Of a DNA stretch of 64,000 nucleotides, positions 16,525 through 24,554 are shown piece by piece. The stretch covers positions 531,197-595,196 of the forward strand of contig NZ_VEEP01000002.1 in NCBI RefSeq assembly GCF_007678455.1, written 5' to 3'. The notes beneath the pieces were generated by a model, which did not search any database, was not told where the DNA came from, and saw only the letters and a list, made by a program, of their open reading frames with translations. This DNA comes from Cytobacillus oceanisediminis 2691. Its GTDB lineage: Bacteria; Bacillota; Bacilli; Bacillales; Cytobacillaceae. The position numbers and the translations under genes are program-made. Each line of letters opens with the position of its first letter. Position 1 is the stretch's first letter.

Positions 16525-17499
16525 TTACGCCGTACCCAGACTGACTCCAAGCTCTTTTAAATACTGTCTGTATGCAATGCTCATCCGGTCACAGACTAGT
16601 GAAAGCTCGACTTGCAGATCAAGCGGCAGCTCCTCAGGCTTTTGGTTTTCAACTACCGGTTTGTCTTGTGCGAAAATCTCATTTTGAAATTCGACGATTT
16701 CGGTATCAGAAAGGCCTGTCTCATAGTTAAAGGAGAGAATTCCGTAGGCCACTGATGTGTTTTCACTTTCAGGACGCACTGTTAAAAGGATGGTCATTTC
16801 CGTGTTATTTTCACGATCTCTTTTTGTGAATTTAACCGTCAAAGGACGAACAATTTCATAAGTGTAATAAACATATTTCGGTTTTCCTGATCCATCAGGA
16901 TCTGGCTGATAGATTGGTATTTCGTCTGAAAAAATTCGGTTATCGGTCCGATTCACGGCATAATCTTCTATGATTCGATGGCTATCGGTTCCTAAAAAGC
17001 CCTCATGGACCACCGCCAGATGGCCTACATCCAGGAAATTTTCGATGATACGAGGTGGCTTTGCCTCAACGGATTGCGGTCCCCAGATCACATTATGCCA
17101 GCTGTCCTCTTCCATTTCCTCATATAAGAAAAGCTCTGGCTGATTATTGGCTAGATTCACCCAAATAAATCCATACTTCTCGATGCATGAATAGGAAATG
17201 GTTTTTGCCTTCTTAGGAATCGCACGTCCTTCAGGAAGCTGCGGGATGTTCACACATTCTCCATCCTGGTTATATTCCCAGGCATGGTATGGGCAAACAA
17301 GGCAATCATTTTTCACTTCTCCCAAAGACAAGGCAGCTCCCCTATGTATGCATAAATCCTTGAATGCATGTACACCTTCACTATTTCTGAAAATCGCTAA
17401 CCGTTCTCCCATAATGATGACCTGTACAGGCTTTTCCTTTAGGTCTTCAGCTCTGCAGGCAACAATCCAGTCTGCCCGCAATACATGATCTTGCTGCAT
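16525..17499 (-). CDS. Rieske non-heme iron oxygenase, alpha subunit type
   Basis: The protein has 324 residues from the ATG at 17499, which has GGGGGAGAAGG upstream; the frame extending to 17565 crosses that site. The Rieske [2Fe-2S] ligands are C50-x-H52 and C69-x2-H72 (CIHRGAALSLG and CPYHAWEY). The catalytic domain shows N154, D157, H160 and H165 (ENFLDVGHLAVVH), of which H160 and H165 plus a later acidic residue should hold the mononuclear iron. Members hydroxylate or demethylate aromatic and N-heterocyclic compounds and need a separate reductase, which is not in the window. It is divergent from a xanthine/uracil-type permease and shares a region with PurR-box-like sites, so a purine-related substrate is a reasonable guess. 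Confidence 0.88.
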   Translation of the reverse strand: MQQDHVLRADWIVACRAEDLKEKPVQVIIMGERLAIFRNSEGVHAFKDLCIHRGAALSLGEVKNDCLVCPYHAWEYNQDGECVNIPQLPEGRAIPKKAKTISYSCIEKYGFIWVNLANNQPELFLYEEMEEDSWHNVIWGPQSVEAKPPRIIENFLDVGHLAVVHEGFLGTDSHRIIEDYAVNRTDNRIFSDEIPIYQPDPDGSGKPKYVYYTYEIVRPLTVKFTKRDRENNTEMTILLTVRPESENTSVAYGILSFNYETGLSDTEIVEFQNEIFAQDKPVVENQKPEELPLDLQVELSLVCDRMSIAYRQYLKELGVSLGTA

Positions 17500-17563
17500 T
17501 TCCTTCTCCCCCACATCCGTTTTTATGACTTTATTGTAATGGAAATTCATTTGCCGGTCAACC

Positions 17564-17608
17564 AAAATACGAACAATAAAATATAATAAAATAAAATTAT
17601 TCGTTTTT
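17564..17608. promoter_or_regulatory. PurR-box-like inverted pair between oxygenase and permease
   Basis: AAAATACGAACAAT (17564-17577) and its inverted partner ATTATTCGTTTTT (17596-17608) are separated by 18 nt. The B. subtilis PurBox is AWWWCCGAACWWT, used as an inverted pair with a spacer of about 16-17 nt. The first box has one mismatch, the second two. The pair directly precedes the permease promoter. This is a pattern match, not proof of PurR binding. Confidence 0.5.
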
Positions 17609-17610
17609 TA

Positions 17611-17639
17611 TATACAAACTTCATTCATTTCTATATAAT
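17611..17639 (+). promoter_or_regulatory. Probable sigma-A promoter of the purine permease
   Basis: TATACA (17611-17616) is followed after 17 nt by a perfect TATAAT (17634-17639), 51 nt before the TTG start. It lies immediately downstream of the PurR-box-like pair, which suits repression by a bound regulator. Confidence 0.55.
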
Positions 17640-17690
17640 CCAGTTAAAAAGATAACAAAACACGAATCATTTAAAGGGAGGCAGACTTGA

Positions 17691-19055
17691 TTGGACAAGA
17701 AACAGGATCATAACATTATCATTGGTGTCGATGATAAAATCAGCTACAGCAAAGCATTTGTATTGGGCTTACAGCATGTGCTGGCAATGGATTTATACAT
17801 AGCACCGATCATTATTGCAGGCCTTTTAGCATTGAGCACCGAAAACACGTCATTTTTCATTCAGATGTGCTTTTTAGCCACTGGAATTGCTACACTGATC
17901 CAAACTGGCGCGGGAATTAAACTACCTGTCGTACAAGGGCCATCTTATGTGCCAATCGGAGCCATCGCGGCCATTGGAGGAAAGCTGGGCCTCGGCGCCA
18001 TAGCCGGAAGTTTGATACCGGGTGCGATTATCATTGCTCTTCTTGGCTACCCATTAAAATGGTTCGCCAAAGCAGTCCGGAAGATCATCCCTCCACTTGT
18101 AGGCGGAACAGTGATCATCATTGTCGGGATTGCGTTAATGCCAATCGGCCTCAATAATATTTATCATTCATCAGGCAATATTGGCGAAAACATTCTTGTT
18201 GCTGCAATCTCTGCAGGAGTCCTGGTCATTTGTATGCTGCTGGGCCGCAAAAGACATGGGCTAGGAACATTTTTCCGTCTCGTTTCCGTCATTATTGCGA
18301 TTATTGCCGGAACAGTTGCCGCAAGCTTGTTTGGCGGAGTTGACTTCTCGCCGGTTAAAAGTGCAAGCTGGTTCTCCTTGCCAACATTATTTCCATTCGG
18401 GAAACCTATTTTTGATGTAAGTGCCATCATTACCATTGTATTCGTATACCTAATTATCCTGATTGAAACAACAGGAACATGGTTCGTCGTTTCCACTGTT
18501 ACAGGAAAAGAGCTTGATGAAAGGCGACTGAACCGTGCTTCTGTCGGTGAAGGGCTTGGATGCTTCGTCGGTGCACTGTTCGGAAGCACGCCTATGACAG
18601 GCTACTCCTCTAATGCAGGATTGCTTGCAATCACAGGTGTAGCCAGCAGATTGGCCATTATGGCGAGCGGTGTCATCCTTATAGGTTTGGGGCTTATCCC
18701 TAAGCTTTCCACTGCTATCACATGCATACCTGAGCCTGTTATCAACGGAATTTTCGGCATCGTCTGTGTGGCGATCGTGACAAACGGCATGAAAGTGATT
18801 CAGCCGCTCAATATTGACGACCGCAACATGATGGTCATCGGCCTTCCAATCCTGTTGACCATTGGGGCAACCCTTTTGCCAAAAGAAGTCCTATACAGCA
18901 TGCCAGACTGGGCTAACTATATCTTAGCTTCCGGAATTACTGTCGGTGCCCTGGCAGCCGTGCTGCTGAATTTGATCATACCAGCAGAAAAAACCACACA
19001 AGCCTCAGAAACAAACAAAGAAGAAGCGTACAAGGTTCCAGGACTTGATACTTAA
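17691..19055 (+). CDS. Xanthine/uracil-family (NCS2) permease
   Basis: The protein has 454 residues from a TTG at 17691 with AAAGGGAGG upstream. About 12-14 membrane segments are visible, with the family signatures LGLQHVLAMDLYIAPIIIAG near the N-terminus, VVQGPSYVPIGA, and a later IETTGTWFVVSTVTGKELD plus the STPMTGYSSNAGLLAITGVASR region. NCS2 proteins import nucleobases with protons. The sequence suits xanthine/uric-acid rather than uracil transport, but specificity cannot be fixed. It is divergent from a Rieske oxygenase, has PurR-box-like sites upstream, and ends at a strong terminator. Confidence 0.9.
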   Translation: MDKKQDHNIIIGVDDKISYSKAFVLGLQHVLAMDLYIAPIIIAGLLALSTENTSFFIQMCFLATGIATLIQTGAGIKLPVVQGPSYVPIGAIAAIGGKLGLGAIAGSLIPGAIIIALLGYPLKWFAKAVRKIIPPLVGGTVIIIVGIALMPIGLNNIYHSSGNIGENILVAAISAGVLVICMLLGRKRHGLGTFFRLVSVIIAIIAGTVAASLFGGVDFSPVKSASWFSLPTLFPFGKPIFDVSAIITIVFVYLIILIETTGTWFVVSTVTGKELDERRLNRASVGEGLGCFVGALFGSTPMTGYSSNAGLLAITGVASRLAIMASGVILIGLGLIPKLSTAITCIPEPVINGIFGIVCVAIVTNGMKVIQPLNIDDRNMMVIGLPILLTIGATLLPKEVLYSMPDWANYILASGITVGALAAVLLNLIIPAEKTTQASETNKEEAYKVPGLDT

Positions 19056-19067
19056 GGATACAAAGAA

Positions 19068-19112
19068 GAAGCAAAGGGCGCTTAAACTGCATCCTTTGCT
19101 TCTTTTTTTATT
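19068..19112 (+). terminator. Terminator of the purine permease gene
   Basis: The stem GAAGCAAAGG / CCTTTGCTTC is followed by TTTTTTTA, right after the permease stop. Confidence 0.85.
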
Positions 19113-19216
19113 CCCTGCATACAGGGGACATGAGATCCCCATATCCCACTTCGATTTATTAATAATGCGGCCTTCATGCTAAAATAATGACGAGATCAGT
19201 AACAGGAGGTTCAGCC

Positions 19217-20299
19217 TTGGGTAATCAGTTGGTCATTGAAGCAGAAAGATTTATACGGAACTGTTATGTAGAACTGCAAAAATCGGAAAAGGAAGCCGAA
19301 ACGAGAATTCATTTAATTAAGCAGGAGATTTTTCAAACCGGAACTTATGAACATACTTTCGAGGAACTTGAACATGGCGCGAAAATGGCATGGAGGAATA
19401 GCAACCGCTGCATCGGCCGTCTTTTTTGGGACAGCTTGACGGTGTTTGATGCTCGAGGTCTGCAACAAGAAGAACAAATAAAGGATGCCCTGTTCCATCA
19501 TATAGAATTTGCAACGAATCAGGGGCGGATTAGACCGGCAATCACCATTTTTAAGCAAAAAAAGAACGAAAAGGATTTTGTCCGGATCTGGAACCATCAG
19601 CTCGTGCGGTATGCTGGTTATGAAACGGAGACTGGCATCATCGGTGATTCAAGCTCTATTGATTTTACAAAAGTGTGTGAACAACTTGGCTGGGCAGGGG
19701 CTGAAACAGATTTTGACATCCTGCCCCTGGTTATTCAAGTCGAAGGCAATCCGCCAAAATACTACCCCATACCCGAAAGCCTAGTGCTTGAGGTCCCGTT
19801 GCGCCATGAGGAATTTGAATGGTTCGAGGAATTAGGATTAAAATGGTATGCCGTTCCGTTCATATCCGATATGAAGCTGGAAATTGGCGGAATAGAATAT
19901 TCAGCTGCTCCATTCAACGGCTGGTATATGGGAACAGAAATAGGGGCACGAAATTTGGCAGATGAAAACCGCTACAATCTATTGCCAAGAATCGCAGATC
20001 ATATGGGATTAAATATGAAGAAGAATGCTTCCTTATGGAAAGATCGCGCCCTTATTGAACTTAATAGTAGTGTTCTCTATTCCTTTAATGAAGACAGAGT
20101 GGCAATTGTCGATCACCATACTGCTGGAATGCAATTCAAAGTTTTTGAAGAGAAGGAAAAGGGAGCTGGAAGGAAATTGACAGGGGACTGGACATGGCTT
20201 ATTCCCCCAGTATCTCCTGCTACGACACATATTTTCCATAAATCATATGAAAACGAAATCATGAAGCCAAATTATTTTTATCAGGATAAACCCTATTAA
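19217..20299 (+). CDS. nos: Bacterial nitric oxide synthase oxygenase
   Basis: The protein has 360 residues, the normal length for a bacterial NOS with no reductase domain. The start is a TTG at 19217 with AGGAGG 7 nt upstream; the ATG at 19187 lies before that ribosome site. The heme-ligand cysteine is C65 in [14 protein letters not shown]. Substrate and cofactor region signatures include the [16 protein letters not shown] stretch and [21 protein letters not shown] near the C-terminus. It makes NO and citrulline from arginine using electrons from general cellular reductases. In bacilli this has been linked to oxidative-stress and antibiotic tolerance. A DsrE-family gene follows 25 nt later. 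Confidence 0.95.
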   Translation: MGNQLVIEAERFIRNCYVELQKSEKEAETRIHLIKQEIFQTGTYEHTFEELEHGAKMAWRNSNRCIGRLFWDSLTVFDARGLQQEEQIKDALFHHIEFATNQGRIRPAITIFKQKKNEKDFVRIWNHQLVRYAGYETETGIIGDSSSIDFTKVCEQLGWAGAETDFDILPLVIQVEGNPPKYYPIPESLVLEVPLRHEEFEWFEELGLKWYAVPFISDMKLEIGGIEYSAAPFNGWYMGTEIGARNLADENRYNLLPRIADHMGLNMKKNASLWKDRALIELNSSVLYSFNEDRVAIVDHHTAGMQFKVFEEKEKGAGRKLTGDWTWLIPPVSPATTHIFHKSYENEIMKPNYFYQDKPY

Positions 20300-20324
20300 T
20301 CATATTTCATTGGAGGACTAAAAA

Positions 20325-20663
20325 ATGAAAAACAAAGTAATCTTGTTATCATCCGACCAGCTTGGAAAAGGTGAGCCAACTTTAGGTGAAGGACTTTTAG
20401 AAACTTTTTTCACGCTCCTAAAGCAACAGGGGGAACTGCCTGTCGCTGTATTCTGCATGAACAGAGGTGTATTCGCTCTAACGGAAAGCTCATTCGTTTC
20501 TCTCCACTTAAAAGAACTGGAAGAAAAGGGTTTAGACGTACTCGCCTGTAAAACATGTGTAGACCATTATGAACTAAACGACAAACTCGCAGCCGGCAAA
20601 ATCAGCGGAATGGCGGACTTCATTAAGCTAGCCTCACAATATGAAGTATTGACATTGTCGTAA
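20325..20663 (+). CDS. DsrE-family (YedF C-terminal-like) sulfur-relay protein
   Basis: The protein has 112 residues with GGAGG before its ATG, 25 nt after the nos stop. The fold is the small DsrE/DsrF alpha/beta unit: MKNKVILLSSDQLGKGEPTLG binds the N-terminal strand and loop, and CKTCVDHYEL (C75, C78) sits where YedF-type proteins carry a reactive cysteine. The end, SGMADFIKLASQYEVLTL, matches the family. DsrE proteins carry persulfide sulfur between enzymes. The tight spacing suggests cotranscription with nos, and a CoA-disulfide reductase lies convergently downstream, so a thiol/NO redox context is plausible. Confidence 0.82.
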   Translation: MKNKVILLSSDQLGKGEPTLGEGLLETFFTLLKQQGELPVAVFCMNRGVFALTESSFVSLHLKELEEKGLDVLACKTCVDHYELNDKLAAGKISGMADFIKLASQYEVLTLS

Positions 20664-20670
20664 AAGGAAA

Positions 20671-20760
20671 TAAGCGGAGCACGGGGACGGGAGCACTAGA
20701 AGCAGAGGGACGTACCTTTTACTTCCAGAAAAGGGCACAAAATGTTCCTCCTCTTGCCCC
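20671..20760. repeat. Dispersed-repeat copy between DsrE and CoA-disulfide reductase genes
   Basis: The stretch includes AGCACGGGGACGG, AGAGGGACGTACCTTTTAC and its partial inverse further on (AAAATGTTCCTCC with CTTGCCCC). It fills nearly the whole gap between two convergent genes and may serve as a terminator. Confidence 0.5.
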
Positions 20761-20781
20761 ACTTATTCATATTATTCCCAC

Positions 20782-22113
20782 CTACTCCACTCTCCTAGCC
20801 GCCTGCTGAATAGGATCCCACACCCCATTATACGGGGGAGCATACGCCAAATCTAAATCAAGCAGCTCTTCGGTCGTCATAGAATGGAATATGGCCGTCG
20901 CTAGGACATCGATTCGTTTATCGACGCCATTTCCCCCAATAATTTGCCCGCCAAGAACCTTGTGTGTCTCTTTATGATAGACAAGCTTCAATTTCATTTT
21001 TTTATCATCCGGATAATACCCAGCGATATCAGTTGCTGTGATGGTTACAGAGCCATAGGGGATGTTCAGCATTTTTGCCTCTTTTTCTGATAGCCCTGTT
21101 CTCCCCAGGGTTAGATCGAAAAACTTAATAATGGATGTGCCTACTATTCCTTTAAAGGTTTTATGTACATCAACCATGTTTAATCCGGCGATTTGCCCTT
21201 GCTTATTGGCATGTGTGCCCAATGGGACATGATCATCCTTTTCTTTTACCCGGTGATATTGTGTGGCACAATCTCCTGCCGCGTAGATATCCTCGATACT
21301 GGTTTGCATATAGGCATTTACCTGGATCGCGGCATTTTCGATGGTTTTGATACCCGTCCCTTCTAAAAATGAAGTATTAGGCTTCACACCTACAGCGACC
21401 AGTACCAAATCTGTTTCATACTCTCCTTTATCGGTTTTCACAGATTCCACATGGTCACTTCCACCGAATGCTTCCACGGATTCACCCATTTTCAAAACAA
21501 TTTTTTGTTTTACTGCTTCATCATGCATCAGTTCCGCCATGTCTGGATCAAATATTTTGGCCAATTGCTCATTTCTTTCAATGATCGTTACCTTCTTGCC
21601 GAGCTCCGCAAAACTTTCGGCCATCTCAAGCCCAATGTATCCGCCACCAATCACCGTCACATTATGTATATCTCTTTCCAAATAATCCATTATTGCCTTG
21701 GCATCAGGGATGGTTTTTAATGAGAAAATACCTGGAAGTGTCACACCTTCCCACTCTGGAACAACCGAGCTTACACCTGTCGCAATCAGAAGGCGGTCAT
21801 ATGGAAGGCTAAACGTTTCACCATTACTATGGTTTACTCCACTTACCATTTTATTTTCCACGTCTACCTTCTGGACTTCATGATATACCCGTGCATCAAT
21901 GCCATACTTCTCTTTAAAAGCAGACGGAGTGCGAGCGATTAACTCATCTGTGGACTCAATCTTCCCACTGATCACATAAGGCAGACCGCATTGTCCGTAT
22001 GAATACACGCCTCCCTTTTCCAATACAGTGATCTCATGTCCAGAGCTGTTTCGCACCATTTGCATCGCAGCACTCATACCCGCTGCATCTCCACCAATAA
22101 TAAGTATTTTCAT
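20782..22113 (-). CDS. cdr: CoA-disulfide reductase / NAD(P)H- and FAD-dependent disulfide oxidoreductase
   Basis: The protein has 443 residues. Of two adjacent ATGs the second (22113) is chosen, because GGAGG is 7 nt from it and only 1 nt from the first. It starts [16 protein letters not shown] (FAD Rossmann), and the single active-site cysteine is C42 in [15 protein letters not shown] second Rossmann motif, [15 protein letters not shown], binds NAD(P)[13 protein letters not shown] is the FAD-ribityl segment, and a C-terminal dimer domain follows. The single-cysteine pattern marks the CoADR/NADH oxidase group, which keeps CoA reduced or removes peroxide/persulfide. No rhodanese domain is fused. 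Confidence 0.88.
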   Translation of the reverse strand: MKILIIGGDAAGMSAAMQMVRNSSGHEITVLEKGGVYSYGQCGLPYVISGKIESTDELIARTPSAFKEKYGIDARVYHEVQKVDVENKMVSGVNHSNGETFSLPYDRLLIATGVSSVVPEWEGVTLPGIFSLKTIPDAKAIMDYLERDIHNVTVIGGGYIGLEMAESFAELGKKVTIIERNEQLAKIFDPDMAELMHDEAVKQKIVLKMGESVEAFGGSDHVESVKTDKGEYETDLVLVAVGVKPNTSFLEGTGIKTIENAAIQVNAYMQTSIEDIYAAGDCATQYHRVKEKDDHVPLGTHANKQGQIAGLNMVDVHKTFKGIVGTSIIKFFDLTLGRTGLSEKEAKMLNIPYGSVTITATDIAGYYPDDKKMKLKLVYHKETHKVLGGQIIGGNGVDKRIDVLATAIFHSMTTEELLDLDLAYAPPYNGVWDPIQQAARRVE

Positions 22114-22274
22114 CTTCATCCCTCCATTCCTTGTGTATCCATTTATGATTGAGTTTTAAACATTTATATCTATATATAGGTGACTTTAGAAAAATCCACC
22201 CTTTTTATCTTTGGAAAAAATAATTCCCCGTCATTGCCATTAATGTAACTGATTGGATTTATGTAATCGCGACC

Positions 22275-23102
22275 TTAACCAACCTGCATCTCATATAGCT
22301 CCTCAAAATAAAGCTCCTGGAACTTCTTATTCAAAATCCCGGTAAAATAAGCAATCGGATTCTTCACTTCCACCTTTGATTTCAGCTTCCGTACGAGCTG
22401 CCTGAAGGAGTCAAGTGATACTGATAACAGGAGGTCGGTGTCTTTTTCAAAGTTGTTACGGTATGCAGCGACCTTGCTCATCCGCCAGAATTCCTCAATC
22501 GACTTTGCGGCTGGGTAAAAGTATTTTACAAGATTGACGAATTCGCATGGAACCCGATCACTGACAAATAGATGGTCCTCTCGTGCTTGTTCAGCAATGG
22601 GTTTTACCCCTGTGATTTCTGATGATTTTTCTTCAGCAGCCTTTTCTTCACGTTTATTTTTCTTTTTAATGTTAGTTTCAGAAGGAATGATAGTTTTATA
22701 TTGGAGGCTCAATTGATCGCCAGCCGGTAGTTCATTCATCGGGAAACGATTGAATACATACAGGTTGCTAGACTGTGAGCCATTCTTGCGCGCAGTTTCA
22801 TATACAGTGAAAATACCAATTCCACTAGCCTTCAGGATCATCCTTTTAAAAGTAGAACGGGAAATCCCCATCTCCCCATACTCCTCATAAATCGCCTTAA
22901 GGACCGTTCCGATCTTGGCATTCGCCACCCCAGGAACCTTCGCAGCAAAACGAGCCAGCCGCTTCAAGCCAATCAACTCACCCTTACTGAAAAAACGCTT
23001 CTTATCCGCCATCCACATCTCAAAATGGTTGTTAAACTCCTTCAACGAACCAAACTGAGAATACTCCGCAAAACTCTCAATAACCGCCGATTTAATTGTC
23101 AT
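22275..23102 (-). CDS. Unknown cytosolic DNA-binding-like protein
   Basis: The protein has 275 residues from the ATG at 23102, with GGGTGGTG upstream. The N-terminal half (about 40-115) has helical segments like SKGELIGLKRLARFAAKVPG and GISRSTFKRMILKASGIGIF, which look like a winged-helix replication or phage-type domain. A charged linker (KKKNKREEKAAEEK) leads to a helical C-terminal part. Its closing sequence, KNPIAYFTGILNKKFQELYFEE, recalls the end of plasmid and phage replication-initiation-like proteins. No specific family is certain. It stands alone between CoA-disulfide reductase and a membrane protein. Confidence 0.6.
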   Translation of the reverse strand: MTIKSAVIESFAEYSQFGSLKEFNNHFEMWMADKKRFFSKGELIGLKRLARFAAKVPGVANAKIGTVLKAIYEEYGEMGISRSTFKRMILKASGIGIFTVYETARKNGSQSSNLYVFNRFPMNELPAGDQLSLQYKTIIPSETNIKKKNKREEKAAEEKSSEITGVKPIAEQAREDHLFVSDRVPCEFVNLVKYFYPAAKSIEEFWRMSKVAAYRNNFEKDTDLLLSVSLDSFRQLVRKLKSKVEVKNPIAYFTGILNKKFQELYFEELYEMQVG

Positions 23103-23237
23103 GCTAATGCACCACCCTTTCACCCTTTATATATGGATGAGAGGGTAGAAAGGATAGGTTGGGAGATGGAGGATTGTGGCGGTTTTGTGAACAGTTAGAT
23201 AGGAATTTTCAGAGCAAAGTGGGCTGGTTTATGAAAA

Positions 23238-23275
23238 AAAAACGATAAACAGCTTGAACTGCTTATCGTTTTTTT
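23238..23275 (-). terminator. Terminator of the 23416-24231 gene
   Basis: On the minus strand AACGATAAGCAG pairs with CTGTTTATCGTT (one mismatch, loop of six) and is followed by a run of T. It nearly repeats the mcrBC terminator at 10389-10427. Confidence 0.75.
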
Positions 23276-23415
23276 GGATTTCTAAATTTTATTTAGACTC
23301 TTAAATGATGCAATTCCTAACTTGGAATTTTAGCGGATTGTGTATCCACTTAATACTTTATCTCAACTTTCGACCGAGACACTAGAACTGTCCCTATGTC
23401 TCTTTGGTTTCTAAA

Positions 23416-24231
23416 TTAATGGGATTCTATTTTTGTTCTTGATTCTTTATATTCTTTGTAATCATCGGCCATCCCTTTTGCCAATCTATCAATTGCAATA
23501 AAAATAGTTAGTATTAGGAAAATAAAATAATCATTAACATCATTTTTATTTTCAATTTCTAATAATACCTGGAAATCTTGATAACTTTTGTTAAAGGATA
23601 AGATTAGCAAAATGAAATAAGCAAGAATCCTTCTTAAGTTTTGGGATGTCTTATCAAATGAGATTAGATATACCCACGCAGCAAGACCCACTGGAACAAA
23701 AATTAAAATTAAATACCCTGCTTGATATGGCATCCCCTTAAAAGTTATCAGACCAATAAATAATATGTATATCACAAGAATAAGGACCATAAAACCAATA
23801 GCTGTTTTTCCTAATAAAAGAGTAATACGATTAATAAAATAATTTTCTTTGTTAATTTTATAGATAAGGTCATTTAAAAGACTCTTATATTTTGGTTCTT
23901 TTAGTTTACTTTTTAATTCAGTCACAAAAGATGAAATTATCACGATAATCACAGAGTACACCAACATGGCTATAGTTATTAAAATATTATTTTTTATTAC
24001 TAAGGTATAAACCATCGCTCCTAAATATATTAAGGTAAGGACTATAAAAAAACCTTCAATAACTAATAAAGCTTTTTGGTAATTTGAAACTTTTTTGATT
24101 AAGAATAAAGATAGTTTATTTCCCATCCATTCTAAAAAGGGAAATATTATTTTATTCAGAATAAAATAAGATAGTGTAATTGAAACTCCAATAAATATTA
24201 AGTATAAACAGAAAGCAACTAAATCACTCAT
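23416..24231 (-). CDS. Integral membrane protein, unknown function
   Basis: The protein has 271 residues with AAGGAG 6 nt before the ATG. It contains about seven hydrophobic segments, spread over the whole length, with charged cytoplasmic loops (ELKSKLKEPKYKSLLNDLIYKINKEN) and a hydrophilic tail (DDYKEYKESRTKIESH). The composition is strongly biased to I, L, K and N, as in the surrounding AT-rich accessory genes. No transport or enzyme motif is recognised. It lies between a possible replication-like protein and the helicase-nuclease gene, and might be part of the accessory region. Confidence 0.6.
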   Translation of the reverse strand: MSDLVAFCLYLIFIGVSITLSYFILNKIIFPFLEWMGNKLSLFLIKKVSNYQKALLVIEGFFIVLTLIYLGAMVYTLVIKNNILITIAMLVYSVIIVIISSFVTELKSKLKEPKYKSLLNDLIYKINKENYFINRITLLLGKTAIGFMVLILVIYILFIGLITFKGMPYQAGYLILIFVPVGLAAWVYLISFDKTSQNLRRILAYFILLILSFNKSYQDFQVLLEIENKNDVNDYFIFLILTIFIAIDRLAKGMADDYKEYKESRTKIESH

Positions 24232-24554
24232 GTGAATCTCCTTAACCTTTTTATTGATTATTATAATAATACAGTCTGCATCTTATAAAAATCATATAAC
24301 TTCTACTCTCTCCTCCCTTGATGATCCAGCTTCCACCCAGTGAGGTTGCCAACTACCTAGTAGTTTCGGTGTTATCTACTTCCTCCTTTCGTCAATCCTA
24401 TTCGACAAAAAGAAACAATACCCCTCCTATTATTTAACATAAATAAAGCATACCCCTTGCTATCTATCTTCCCGTCCCAATCCCACAACTCCTATAAGAA
24501 CTTATAGAAATTGTCATAAAAATGGCCCGTACCCAAGGTCCAGGCCTCCTCAAT
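24232..24554. other. Intergenic region, no gene seen
   Basis: The region is AT-rich and C/T-biased on the plus strand. I see no reading frame with a ribosome site, no strong hairpin and no clear repeat, apart from a short GCCCGTACCC stretch near 24525 that faintly recalls the dispersed repeat. Confidence 0.5.

Noticed and set aside
17660-17674. A third PurR box (ACACGAATCATTT)
   Set aside because: Only the CGAA core matches and it has no inverted partner at the right distance.
18164-18589. A minus-strand 141-residue frame within the permease gene
   Set aside because: Antisense shadow of a membrane protein; no ribosome site.
10389-23275. A mobile element suggested by two near-identical hairpins (10389 and 23238)
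   Set aside because: Only the terminator hairpin and a few flanking bases are alike; no transposase or target duplication is visible.
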